NCBI GenBank assembly: GCA_003170295.1
Contig: PNAJ01000133.1
Span: forward strand, 1-64,000
DNA length: 64,000 nucleotides
From: Bryobacterales bacterium
GTDB lineage: Bacteria; Acidobacteriota; Terriglobia; Bryobacterales; Bryobacteraceae
Reading direction: 5' to 3'
Part shown: positions 35,168 to 44,080 of the stretch, one piece after another
Numbering within the stretch: the stretch's first letter is position 1
Layout of the letters: each line of letters opens with the position of its first letter
The notes under the pieces: generated by a model
What the model was told of the DNA's origin: nothing
The model's input: the letters and a program-made list of their open reading frames with translations, nothing else
Database searches by the model: none
Position numbers and translations under genes: made by a program

Positions 35168-36363
35168 CCGGCGCGGTATTTGCGCTGATGCTCGCGCAGA
35201 GTTTCGAGCAGCGCGGATTTGTCGAAAATCAGACGCTGGTTTATCCACAGACCGCGCCGAACGATAGTGGCTACGTCGTCAATCAGACGCTGCTGCGATG
35301 GGAGGCGTCCTACCAAATCGCGCCGTGGCTGAAATTCTCAGGAGCAATTGACGCGCGTACCGATTCGCATGAGCAGACGGAGCGCGCATGGAGCCTCGAC
35401 GCAGACGACCGGTCGCTGAAACGTCCGGCGTTCTCTCTGCGCCGCTCGAGCGCGACGCTTCATAAGGGAAAATTCACGGTGGAACTGGGCCGTCAATTCA
35501 TCCGATGGGGCAAGGCCGATATTCTCAATCCCACCGATCGCTTCGCTCCGAAAGACTACCTGGCGAGTGTCGTCTCCAGCGATTTTCTCGGCGTCACCGC
35601 GGCCCGCGCGACTTACGAATCGGGCGCGAATACGATCGATCTGGTGTGGCAGCCCCTGTTCACGCCCAGCCGCACGCCCCTGCTCGATCAGCGATGGACC
35701 GCTCTGCCAAGCGAAGTGCAGGGCGTTCCTATTAGCGATAATGGCGCGCGCTATCCCGGAGGCTCGCAGTACGGCGCGCGATTCAATCACGTCGGCGCGG
35801 GATACGAGGCGTCGGTTTGCTTTTTCGATGGCTTCAACAATCTGCCGCTCTTCACGGCGACGGGAAACATATCCGGGGTAGCGGTCCAACGTTATTATCC
35901 AAAGCTTCGTCTTTACGGCGCGGACCTTGCCGTGCCTCTGCCGTGGTTCACGGTGAAAAGCGAAGGCGCGTATTTCACATCGTCGACCCAGGGCGCGGAC
36001 GAATATGCGCTCTACGTAATTCAACTGGAGCGGCAAGTGAAGGAGTGGTCGTTCGTCGGCGGATATGCGGGAGAAGTGGTGACACGCTCGACCGGCAATC
36101 CCTTCGAGTTCGCGCCCGACCGCGGTTTTGCGCGATCTTTTCTCGGCCACGCCGGCTGGACCATCGACGCGAATCGAAGCCTCGTGCTCGAAGCGTCCGT
36201 GCGTCTTCATGGCTCGGTCGCGAAAATGGAATACTCGCAAGCCTTCGGACAGCACTGGCGCGCGACGGCGGGAGTAACCTGGATTCGCGGCTCGGAAACG
36301 GATTTTCTGGGACAGTATCGTCGCAATTCATACGGGTCGCTCGCGATTCGATATAGTTTTTGA
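35164..36363 (+). CDS. Outer-membrane beta-barrel protein of the envelope operon
   Basis: A 399-aa exported protein with a short signal (MTGAVFALMLAQSFEQRGF). Alternating hydrophobic strands end in an aromatic residue (SYGSLAIRYSF, with C-terminal Phe), as expected for a barrel assembled by BAM. The segment VELGRQFIRWGKADILNPTD resembles a family of barrels (DUF1302-like) often paired with LolA-like and MMPL genes in proteobacteria. That pairing here is with an FtsX-type ABC transporter. It overlaps the LolA-like gene by 4 bases and ends two bases before the PQQ dehydrogenase start. It is probably the outer-membrane receiver or exit channel. Confidence 0.75.
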   Translation: MTGAVFALMLAQSFEQRGFVENQTLVYPQTAPNDSGYVVNQTLLRWEASYQIAPWLKFSGAIDARTDSHEQTERAWSLDADDRSLKRPAFSLRRSSATLHKGKFTVELGRQFIRWGKADILNPTDRFAPKDYLASVVSSDFLGVTAARATYESGANTIDLVWQPLFTPSRTPLLDQRWTALPSEVQGVPISDNGARYPGGSQYGARFNHVGAGYEASVCFFDGFNNLPLFTATGNISGVAVQRYYPKLRLYGADLAVPLPWFTVKSEGAYFTSSTQGADEYALYVIQLERQVKEWSFVGGYAGEVVTRSTGNPFEFAPDRGFARSFLGHAGWTIDANRSLVLEASVRLHGSVAKMEYSQAFGQHWRATAGVTWIRGSETDFLGQYRRNSYGSLAIRYSF

Positions 36364-36365
36364 GT

Positions 36366-38204
36366 ATGCACGCGATACTCGCTCTTCTCTTGCTAGATGG
36401 CGATGTCGACTGGTCCTCCTACGGCCGCGACGCGGGCGGCACTCGCTACTCGCCGCTGGCCCAGGTCACGCGCCAGAATGTCACGCAGTTGAAACCCGCC
36501 TGGGAATATCACACCGGCGCGCTGACTCCGAAATCCGACCTTAACGACAAAGCCGCGTTTGAGGCGACGCCGATTCTGGTCGATGGCACGCTCTATCTGT
36601 CGACGCCTTTCAATCAGGTCATCGCGCTCGACCCGGTCACGGGCAAACAGCGCTGGAAGTTCGATCCGGACGTCGATCGCACGCTCGATTATTCTGAAGT
36701 TGCTTCGCGCGGCGTCTCGACCTGGCTCGATCCCCAGCGTAAGAAGGGCGACCTGTGCCAGCGACGCATCATCGTCGGCACCATCGACGCCCGCCTGATC
36801 GCAGTGGATGCGGCAACCGGCAAGGTTTGCGACGGCTTCGGCAAAATCGATTTGACGGAGGGCGTCGGCTTGAAGAACAAGGGCGATTATCAAGTCACTT
36901 CGCCGCCCGCGATCGTCGGCGATCTCGTCATCACCGGCTCCTCCATCGGCGACGGCCGTCGCGCCGATTCCGAGCGAGGCATTGTGCGCGCCTTTCACGC
37001 CCGCACCGGCAAGCTGGTCTGGAGCTTCGACCCTCTTCCCGCGTCGCTCAAGAATGCGGGCGCGGGCAACGCATGGTCGGCGCTGGCGGCCGATCCCGCG
37101 CGCGACATGGTCTTCGTCCCCACCGGGAGCGCGAGCCCCGATTTCTACGGTGGCGAACGGCCCGGCAACAATGGCTACGCGAATTCCGTGGTGGCGATCC
37201 GTGCATCGACAGGTCAAGTCCTGTGGGCTTTCCAAGTCGTGCATCACGATCTGTGGGATTACGACGTCGCGTCGCAACCCGCGCTCGTGACCTTCAAAGG
37301 AATCCCCGCCATCGCCGTGACCACGAAAATCGGCCACTTCTTCGTCCTCGATCGGGAAACTGGAAAATCACTGCTGCCCATCGAGGAGCGCGCCGTGCCG
37401 CAATCGAAAATCCCGGGCGAGCAGACGTCCGCGACCCAGCCTTTCCCGAAGTACGACGTACTCGCGCCGCAAAAATTTACCGCCGCCGATGCCTGGGGCA
37501 TCACGCCGCAGGATCAGGCGTGGTGCAAATCGCGCCTCGAAGGACTCGATTGGCGCGGACTCTTCACGCCGCCCAGTTTCGAAGGGACCATCATGTTTCC
37601 CGGCAATATCGGCGGAATTAATTGGGGCAGCAGCGCCTATGAACCGGACCGAGGCTTCCTCATCGTGGCCTCGGACCGCCTCTCGACCATCGTCCGTCTG
37701 ATCCCTCGCGACAAGCTCAGCGAAGAAGTGAAAACCGCGCGCCAGAACCGATTCGACTTCGAAGTAGGACGGCAGCTCGGCACGCCTTACGCCATGATGC
37801 GGGAACACCTGCGCGCCCCCAGCGGCCTGCCATGCAACGCCCCGCCGTGGAGCGAGCTCATCGCCGTCGATCTCTCCACCGGCAAAAAGAAATGGTCCGT
37901 GCCGCTCGGTTCGGTTCCGTTGCCCAACGGCCAAGTGATTCCCGGGTCGATCTCCATGGGCGGTCCCATGGTCACCGGCGGCGGATTGATCTTCATTGGG
38001 GCAACCATCACCGAAACGAAGCTCCGCGCCTTCGACGTCGATTCCGGAAAGGAGTTGTGGTCGGGAGACCTGCCCGCCTCCGCGCAATCCACTCCGATGA
38101 CGTACTCCGTCGGCGGCAAACAATATGTCGTGATCTGCGCGGGCGGCCACGGGAAAGCGCACTCCAAGATGGGCGATTCCGTCGTCGCCTTCGCCTTGCC
38201 TTAA
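36366..38204 (+). CDS. PQQ-dependent dehydrogenase (quinoprotein glucose dehydrogenase-like)
   Basis: A 612-aa eight-bladed propeller quinoprotein. Tryptophan-docking repeats are seen in DWSSYGRDAGGTRYSPL, VIALDPVTGKQRWKFD and LRAFDVDSGKELWSGDLPA. Family motifs FQVVHHDLWDYDVASQP and WGITPQDQAWCK are present. There is no CxxCH motif, so it lacks a haem c domain. It would oxidise a sugar or alcohol in the periplasm and pass electrons to the quinone pool or a cytochrome. The N-terminus MHAILALLLLDGDVDWSS is too short for a normal signal peptide; the true start may differ. Start ATG 36366 is two bases after the barrel gene stop codon. Confidence 0.85.
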   Translation: MHAILALLLLDGDVDWSSYGRDAGGTRYSPLAQVTRQNVTQLKPAWEYHTGALTPKSDLNDKAAFEATPILVDGTLYLSTPFNQVIALDPVTGKQRWKFDPDVDRTLDYSEVASRGVSTWLDPQRKKGDLCQRRIIVGTIDARLIAVDAATGKVCDGFGKIDLTEGVGLKNKGDYQVTSPPAIVGDLVITGSSIGDGRRADSERGIVRAFHARTGKLVWSFDPLPASLKNAGAGNAWSALAADPARDMVFVPTGSASPDFYGGERPGNNGYANSVVAIRASTGQVLWAFQVVHHDLWDYDVASQPALVTFKGIPAIAVTTKIGHFFVLDRETGKSLLPIEERAVPQSKIPGEQTSATQPFPKYDVLAPQKFTAADAWGITPQDQAWCKSRLEGLDWRGLFTPPSFEGTIMFPGNIGGINWGSSAYEPDRGFLIVASDRLSTIVRLIPRDKLSEEVKTARQNRFDFEVGRQLGTPYAMMREHLRAPSGLPCNAPPWSELIAVDLSTGKKKWSVPLGSVPLPNGQVIPGSISMGGPMVTGGGLIFIGATITETKLRAFDVDSGKELWSGDLPASAQSTPMTYSVGGKQYVVICAGGHGKAHSKMGDSVVAFALP

Positions 38205-38264
38205 CCTTTTGATACGATGAGTTACTGGTTAGTCATTAACTTGTAATCTTCAAGGGGTGTAAGT

Positions 38265-41200
38265 ATGAATTTGATCCGCAAGGCAGTGCTTTGTCTTTCC
38301 GCTGCGGTTTTCGCAACAATACCGCTCGCGCACGCTCAGGAAACCTCCGGAACCATCTCGGGAACCGTCATCGATTCCTCCGGTGCGCCGGTCCCAGGAG
38401 CCACGGTTTCCATCACCGCGATCGACCGCAATATCCAGGTCCGCTCGATCAAAACCGATGGCAACGGTATTTACAGTGCGCCCCTGTTGCCCGTCGGCAA
38501 ATACTCCATCAGTGTCGAAGCAAAGGGCTTCAAGACGTGGGCGGAGAAGGATATCACGCTGAACGCCGGCGATAGTCTCACCATGAACGCAAAACTCGAA
38601 GTCGGCGACATGAAAGAGACCGTGACTGTCGAAGCCGCTCCAGTCCAGGTGCAGCTCCAGCACGGAGCGGTGCAGTCCTCGACCATCAACGGCACCCAAA
38701 TCCGCGAGCTCGCGCTGGTCACCCGCAATTATGAGCAGCTCGTCGCATTGATGCCCGGCGTCAGTTCCAATTCCGTCGACCAGTTGTACGTCGGCGTCAC
38801 GCTTCCTTCCGGCGCGACCGCCACCATTCCGTTCGCCGTCAACGGCTCGCGCAACTCCATGAACGCCTGGCTGGTCGATGGAGCCGACAACGTCGACCGC
38901 GGTTCCAATCTGACGCTGCTGAACACTCCCAGCATCGATGCCATTGCCGAATTCACGGTGCAGCGCAGCGGCTTCTCCGCCGAATCCGGACGCGCCGGTG
39001 GAGCGATGATCCAGGTGGTCACCAAGTCCGGCACCGCCGGATTTCATGGCGACGCCTACGAGTTCGTCCGCAATAGCGACTTCGCCGCCAATAATTTCTA
39101 TAACAACGCCACCCTCCAGAACCTCGGCGCGGACGGCAAGGCGCAGGTCGCCCCGCTCCACTATAACGATTTCGGCTGGACTCTCGGCGGTCCGTTGTTC
39201 ATCCCGAAGATTTACAACAAGGACAAGAACAAGACGTTCTTCTTCTTTTCCGAAGAATTCCGCCGCGTCGTGACCTACGCCAGCGGGACCGCGACCCTGC
39301 CCGCCACCGGATGGCTCAGCGGAAACTTCGCGACTCCTGTTTGCACCTCCTACACCGGCAGCACTTGTAACTCCTCCACCACCCAGGTCACGAACATCGA
39401 CCCCGTGGCCAGGGAGTATATCAAGGACATCTATTCCAAGCTCCTCCTGTCCGCCACCTCCAACACTCTGATTTCGCAATTCCGCAACGTCTATAACTAC
39501 GAGCAGGAGCTCTACAAGATCGACCACGTCTTCTCGCCGAAGCTGGCCGTTTCCGCCCGCTTCCTGCGCGATCAGATCCCGACTACGGAACCGCAAGGCC
39601 TATTCACCGGTTTGCCAGTGCCCGGAGTCGCCAACACGAACACCAATTCCCCCGGCCACCAGTGGACCTTCAAGGGAACTTCCAGCTTCACCCCGACCCT
39701 TCTCAACGAGGTTGGCTATAACTACTCGTACGGCGCGATCATCAGCAATCCCACCGGCTCGATCAATTCGAGTATCTCCAGCGACATCAAGACCACCCTG
39801 CCGTTCGCGGTGACGTTGGGCCAGATTCCAGGCCTCTCCTTCACCGGCGGCACTGGAATCTCCGGCTTCGGCCCCTATCGCGACTACAACCGCAATAACA
39901 GCCTGTACGACAACTTGACCAAGATCTGGAACAAGCACACCTTCAAGTTCGGCGGGAACTACAACCACTATCAGAAGACCGAAAACGCCGGCGGAGCCAA
40001 TGCCGGATCGTTCGCCTTCACCTCAGCTACCTCCACCACGCCCACAGGCACCGGTCTTTTCGCCCAGGCATTTGCGAATTTCCTAACCGGCAACGTCGCC
40101 ACGTTCTCGCAGACCTCTCTTGACATCACCCCTGATATCCGCGCCAACCAGTTTGAGTTTTACGCGCAGGATTCCTGGCGTATCCACCCCAACCTCACCG
40201 TCGATTTAGGCGTGCGCTACACCAATTTCCGCCAGCCCATCGACGCGAAACATGAGATGGACAACTTCGATCCGGCCACCTTCAGCATGTCGGCCGCGCC
40301 CACCCTCACCTCCGGGGGACTCCTCACCACCAACGCGCAAAACTATCTCAACGGAATCATTATCGGCGGCCAGAACTCGCCGTTCGGCCAGAAAGTCTCG
40401 AATCAGGACAACACCAACTTCGCGCCTCGAATCGGCTTCGCGTGGGATCCCTTCGGCAAGCAGCGGACCTCGATTCGCGGAGGCTACGGCATCTTCTACG
40501 ACGCCACCTTATACGGCACCTTCGAGCAGAACATTTTCGCGAATCCTCCCTTCGTCAACGCCGTGAGCATTTCCAATGTCTCGCTCGACAATCCCGCCGG
40601 CGGCGCCATCAATATCAGCAACACTCCGAAGGCGCTCCACGGAACTCCGGTCGATTTCAAGACTCCCTACATGCAGCAATGGAGCCTCCAAATCGATCAC
40701 CAGATCAGCCCCACAACCCTCGTCACCGTCGCCTATGTCGGCACCAAGGGAACGCACCTGCTCGGCATTGTCGATATCAACCAGTTGCCTCCGAACTACG
40801 CCTATACTTCCGGATTCGCTCCCACCACCACCAACTACACCTCCTCGGCGGCCGAGCTTCCGTTGAACCTGCTGCGTCCCTATCCCGGATATAACGCGAT
40901 TAACGCGCTCGAATCCTGGTTCAATTCGAATTACAACTCGCTGCAAGCCACCGCGCAAAAGCGTTTCCGTGGCGATTCGCAGATCAGCGCGAACTATACC
41001 TGGTCGCACAATCTCACCGACAACGGCAGTGATCGCTCCAACGCCCCGCAGAGCACCTACTATTTCAACAAGGGCGAGTACGGCCCGGCCAGCTTCGATC
41101 GCACCCACATCTTCAACCTCAACGCGATCTACATGCTGCCCTTCTACCGCGACCAAAAAGGCTTGGTCGGCAAGACGCTCGGCGGCTGGCAGGCCTCCGC

Positions 41201-41651
41201 CATCGCGCAATATTACACTGGTCTCGCCTATACCGTCACGACGTCCAGTTCCGATCCAGCCGCCGTCGGCCTCATCGGCTCCAGCTCTTCGAGCGGACGC
41301 CCGGACCTCCTCTGCAACCCCTACTCCGGTTGGACCAGCACCCGCACTTCGTGGTTCAACACCGCCTGCTTCGTGAATCCCGCCGCCGGCCAGCATCATT
41401 TGGGCAACGAGGGCCGCGGCGTTCTCCGTGGACCCGGTTACGAAGGCTGGAGCATCGCAATCTCGAAAGCCCTGACCTTCGGCGTCGAGCAGCGCTATAA
41501 ATTCACCCTCCGCGGTGAAGCCTCGAACGCCTTCAATCACACGAATCCGAGCACCTTCGGTTCCACGAACAATACCAGCTCGCTATTCGGCACCATCACC
41601 GGCTACCGCGATCCGCGTATCATTCAGATCAGTGGAAAGTTCTACTTCTAA
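38265..41651 (+). CDS. Oar-like TonB-dependent receptor
   Basis: A complete 1128-aa receptor with signal peptide (MNLIRKAVLCLSAAVFATIP...AQE). A carboxypeptidase-regulatory domain spans about residues 27-115 (GTISGTVIDSSGAPVPGATV, GNGIYSAPLLPVGKYSISVE). The plug domain runs from about 125 to 260 (NAWLVDGADNVDRGSNLTLL, AGGAMIQVVTKSGTAGFHGD), and the barrel from about 270 to the end, closing with IQISGKFYF. AAGGGGTG-like bases (AAGGGGTGTAAGT) precede ATG 38265. It stands between the PQQ dehydrogenase and the SMP-30 lactonase genes, so it may take up a sugar or oxidised product. It is related to the receptor at 1-1519. Confidence 0.93.
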   Translation: MNLIRKAVLCLSAAVFATIPLAHAQETSGTISGTVIDSSGAPVPGATVSITAIDRNIQVRSIKTDGNGIYSAPLLPVGKYSISVEAKGFKTWAEKDITLNAGDSLTMNAKLEVGDMKETVTVEAAPVQVQLQHGAVQSSTINGTQIRELALVTRNYEQLVALMPGVSSNSVDQLYVGVTLPSGATATIPFAVNGSRNSMNAWLVDGADNVDRGSNLTLLNTPSIDAIAEFTVQRSGFSAESGRAGGAMIQVVTKSGTAGFHGDAYEFVRNSDFAANNFYNNATLQNLGADGKAQVAPLHYNDFGWTLGGPLFIPKIYNKDKNKTFFFFSEEFRRVVTYASGTATLPATGWLSGNFATPVCTSYTGSTCNSSTTQVTNIDPVAREYIKDIYSKLLLSATSNTLISQFRNVYNYEQELYKIDHVFSPKLAVSARFLRDQIPTTEPQGLFTGLPVPGVANTNTNSPGHQWTFKGTSSFTPTLLNEVGYNYSYGAIISNPTGSINSSISSDIKTTLPFAVTLGQIPGLSFTGGTGISGFGPYRDYNRNNSLYDNLTKIWNKHTFKFGGNYNHYQKTENAGGANAGSFAFTSATSTTPTGTGLFAQAFANFLTGNVATFSQTSLDITPDIRANQFEFYAQDSWRIHPNLTVDLGVRYTNFRQPIDAKHEMDNFDPATFSMSAAPTLTSGGLLTTNAQNYLNGIIIGGQNSPFGQKVSNQDNTNFAPRIGFAWDPFGKQRTSIRGGYGIFYDATLYGTFEQNIFANPPFVNAVSISNVSLDNPAGGAINISNTPKALHGTPVDFKTPYMQQWSLQIDHQISPTTLVTVAYVGTKGTHLLGIVDINQLPPNYAYTSGFAPTTTNYTSSAAELPLNLLRPYPGYNAINALESWFNSNYNSLQATAQKRFRGDSQISANYTWSHNLTDNGSDRSNAPQSTYYFNKGEYGPASFDRTHIFNLNAIYMLPFYRDQKGLVGKTLGGWQASAIAQYYTGLAYTVTTSSSDPAAVGLIGSSSSSGRPDLLCNPYSGWTSTRTSWFNTACFVNPAAGQHHLGNEGRGVLRGPGYEGWSIAISKALTFGVEQRYKFTLRGEASNAFNHTNPSTFGSTNNTSSLFGTITGYRDPRIIQISGKFYF

Positions 41652-41672
41652 AGCGCCGGACGCTGAATACTC

Positions 41673-41779
41673 CGAAAAACGGGGACAGACCACTCTGTCC
41701 CAAGGCGCGTACAATTCCGCGCAAGAGCAGTCTCAGTCACCGCGCCGCGTGGACAGAGCGGTCTGTCCCCGCTTTTCGC
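41673..41779. repeat. GGGGACAG palindromic repeat, copy 4, at the 5' end of the SMP-30 gene
   Basis: Arms CGAAAAACGGGGACAGACCA and GGTCTGTCCCCGCTTTTCG flank the centre; GGGACAGACCACTCTGTCCC is an inner hairpin. The ATG...CAT-type arm base differs from other copies (C for T before GGGG). The element lies between the TonB receptor stop codon and the SMP-30 signal peptide and is open in the SMP-30 frame. Confidence 0.85.
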
Positions 41780-41835
41780 CTCGTCCACATACTCGATGGA
41801 CGGCATGTGCCGCGCTCGTCATCCCGTTGGGGTGC

Positions 41836-42669
41836 ATGATGTCGAGCGCGCAAAACTTCACGGATATAAGAGTCGAAAAAATAGCCACGGGCCTTCAGTT
41901 CACCGAAGGCCCCGCGTGGTCGAAAGAAGGCTTTCTCCTCTTCAGCGATTGCATTTCCAATAAGCTCCATAAATTCGTTCCCGGCGTAGGCGGATCTGAC
42001 TACGCAGAAATCCCCGGTGGACCCAACGGCAACACCTACGACGCGCAAGGCCGTCTCTACACCTGCGAATTCCACTCTCGCCGCGTAACGAGAACCTCGA
42101 AAAAAGGCGTAGTCGAAATCCTCGCCTCCAAGTTCGAAGGCAAGCGCCTTAACGCCCCCAACGATATCGTAGTCCGCCGCGACGGCCACATTTACTTCAC
42201 CGACCCCGCCTTCGGCGATCAGCAGGATCATCGCGAACTCGATTTCTTCGGCGTCTTTCACATCACTCCGAAGGGCGACCTCGAAGCCATCGCGAAATGG
42301 AAGACGCGTCCCAACGGCATCACGCTTTCTCCGAGTGGAAAAGTGCTCTACGTAGCCGATTCCGACGCCCGCCTGATCCGAGCCTACGATCTCGATAAAG
42401 CAGGCGCTGCCTCAAATGAGCGAGTCGCAATCGAAAAAATCCCCGGCGTCCCCGACGGCATCCGAACTGACGAAAAAGGCAATCTCTACGTAGCCGCAAA
42501 ATTCGTCTACGCCTACTCCGAAGACGCGAAGTTAATCGGAACCATAGAACTAGGCGAGACCCCCTCAAATCTAACCTTCGGCGACGCCGATCTGGAATCT
42601 CTTTTCATAACCGCCCGCACCGTGGTATACCGCGTCAGACTAGGCGTCAAAGGAGCGTTGCAGTATTAG
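41836..42669 (+). CDS. SMP-30/gluconolactonase family protein
   Basis: A 277-aa (from ATG 41836) six-bladed propeller lactonase. Family motifs are GLQFTEGPAWSKEGFLLFSD, LNAPNDIVVRRDGHIYFTDP, PNGITLSPSGKVLYVADSD and GVPDGIRTDEKGNLYVAAK, with metal ligands Glu, Asn and Asp in those phrases. It would hydrolyse a sugar lactone such as the product of the PQQ dehydrogenase. The open frame upstream encodes a piece of a signal peptide (RWTACAALVIPLGCMMSSAQ) without an ATG, GTG or TTG before it until the GGGGACAG repeat. So the original start seems to have been lost or moved by the repeat, and export is uncertain. Confidence 0.8.
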   Translation: MMSSAQNFTDIRVEKIATGLQFTEGPAWSKEGFLLFSDCISNKLHKFVPGVGGSDYAEIPGGPNGNTYDAQGRLYTCEFHSRRVTRTSKKGVVEILASKFEGKRLNAPNDIVVRRDGHIYFTDPAFGDQQDHRELDFFGVFHITPKGDLEAIAKWKTRPNGITLSPSGKVLYVADSDARLIRAYDLDKAGAASNERVAIEKIPGVPDGIRTDEKGNLYVAAKFVYAYSEDAKLIGTIELGETPSNLTFGDADLESLFITARTVVYRVRLGVKGALQY

Positions 42670-42690
42670 CGGTGCTAACATAACGGCAGA

Positions 42691-42966
42691 ATGGATCCAG
42701 CCCTTCGTCAACTCGTTCGGGTGTGTGTCTGGATCGTTCTTGCCGTCTGCTTCCTGCTGGATGTTGGCCTTGGGGACGCCGCAATCTCTGGAGGGGATGT
42801 GCTCCACGCAGATGATCGCGGATTCGTAGTGCTCGGCGGTGATTCGCATCTTTGGCTGCCCATCATCGGATTTCTAATTCTCCAAGGCATCTTGATCTTC
42901 TTCCAAATCAGGCTCCGCGAGCCTAAACCAACGCAGACATCCATTCTAGGTTTATCCCAAACCTGA
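42691..42966 (+). CDS. Small unknown membrane protein
   Basis: A 91-aa open frame with two hydrophobic segments (LVRVCVWIVLAVCFLLDVGL and LWLPIIGFLILQGILIFFQI) joined by a short acidic loop, and a hydrophilic tail. No family recognised. It lies 21 bases after the SMP-30 gene in the same direction. The hydrophobic pattern and clean start make a real gene likely but not certain. Confidence 0.5.
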   Translation: MDPALRQLVRVCVWIVLAVCFLLDVGLGDAAISGGDVLHADDRGFVVLGGDSHLWLPIIGFLILQGILIFFQIRLREPKPTQTSILGLSQT

Positions 42967-43062
42967 TTCCGGGTGGCGCGAGCTTCAGCTTGCAGCGTCG
43001 GCTTCAGCCGGCGTCTTCCTCTTGGCCGCGCCGCCTTCACGCTGCGCGTATAATCAATCCGC

Positions 43063-43647
43063 ATGACCCCCGCCGCGATTGGTCTCCGAGTCCACTCGGG
43101 CTGGGCCGCGCTCGTAGTCGTCGCCGGGTCGCCGCGCAGCCCCTCCGTGCTCGATCGCAGGCGGATAGAGATCGCCGATCGCGCGATTCCAGGCTCGGTG
43201 CAACCGTATCACGCCGCCAGGGAGCTGGGATTGAACAAGGCCGAGAGCTTTCTCAAGCGCTGCGCGGATTCGTCCTGCTCGCTGGCAAGGGCCGCTCTAG
43301 AAAAGGCGATCGACGACTTAAGCGCATCGCACCAAGTCATCGGTTGTGGCCTCCTCCTTGGCTCCGGACGTCCCATGACGACGCTAGAAGCCACGCTCGG
43401 CTCTCACCCGGCGATTCACACCGCGGAGGGCGAATTCTTCCGCGAAGCTCTAATCCAGGCCACCCGGGAATGTGGCTTGTCTTCGAAAGGAGTGCGGGAA
43501 AAAGAACTCTACAAAGTTGCCGCAGCCAGGTTCGGCCTGCCTTCAGGCGATCTCGAACACCGAATGGACGACCTTGGCAAAACCCTCGGTCCGCCCTGGA
43601 CTCAGGACCAGAAGTGCGCGGCGCTCGCTGGATGGCTGGCAATGTAA
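43063..43647 (+). CDS. Unknown cytosolic protein upstream of the Nudix gene
   Basis: A 194-aa protein that I do not recognise. It begins MTPAAIGLRVHSGWAALVVV, an alternating strand pattern, then helical segments (GLNKAESFLKRCADSSCSLA, LARAALEKAIDDLSASHQVI) and GCGLLLGSGRPMTTLEATLG. The C-terminal half is helical (HTAEGEFFREALIQATRECG). No signal peptide or membrane segment. It ends one base before the Nudix gene start, so the two are an operon. An RNase H-like or actin-like fold is possible from the strand/helix order, but no catalytic motif supports a function. Confidence 0.65.
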   Translation: MTPAAIGLRVHSGWAALVVVAGSPRSPSVLDRRRIEIADRAIPGSVQPYHAARELGLNKAESFLKRCADSSCSLARAALEKAIDDLSASHQVIGCGLLLGSGRPMTTLEATLGSHPAIHTAEGEFFREALIQATRECGLSSKGVREKELYKVAAARFGLPSGDLEHRMDDLGKTLGPPWTQDQKCAALAGWLAM

Positions 43648-43648
43648 C

Positions 43649-44080
43649 ATGCCCCGCCGCTACCCCAAACATCCGCTCCCCGGCGTCGGCGCGCTGATCC
43701 TCCGCCGCAACTCGATCCTGCTCGTCCAGCGCGCTCGCGATCCTTTAAAAGGATACTGGTCTCTCCCCGGAGGCCTGATCGAACCCGGCGAAAAAATAGC
43801 AGACGCCCTGACACGCGAGGTCCGGGAAGAAACCGGCTTGATCGTCCGCCCCAAAAAACTATTCGAAATCTTCGAGCGCATCATCCTCGACGTCGAAGGC
43901 CGCGCCGAATATCACTACATCCTTCACGACTACCTATGTCGAGTCGTGGGAGGCGAGCTCCTCGCCGGAGACGACGCCGCCCGCGTAGCCTGGGTCCCGC
44001 GCGCAAAACTTAAAGACCTCCAGCTAACCGAAGGCACCCTAGCCGTAATCGAAAGAGCCCTCCGACCTGTGCGCATCTAG
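43649..44080 (+). CDS. NUDIX hydrolase
   Basis: A 143-aa NUDIX-fold hydrolase. The Nudix box is complete: GGLIEPGEKIADALTREVRE followed by ETGL, with the catalytic glutamates in REVREE. It hydrolyses a nucleoside diphosphate derivative, such as an oxidised nucleotide, ADP-ribose or a dinucleotide; the substrate cannot be read from sequence. ATG 43649 is two bases after the stop codon of the unknown upstream gene. The N-terminus MPRRYPKHPLPGVGALILRR is like ADP-ribose pyrophosphatase-type members. Confidence 0.88.
   Translation: MPRRYPKHPLPGVGALILRRNSILLVQRARDPLKGYWSLPGGLIEPGEKIADALTREVREETGLIVRPKKLFEIFERIILDVEGRAEYHYILHDYLCRVVGGELLAGDDAARVAWVPRAKLKDLQLTEGTLAVIERALRPVRI

Noticed and set aside
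38250-39596. Open frame of 448 codons on the minus strand
   Set aside because: Antisense to the TonB receptor. Gly/Val-rich without any motif.
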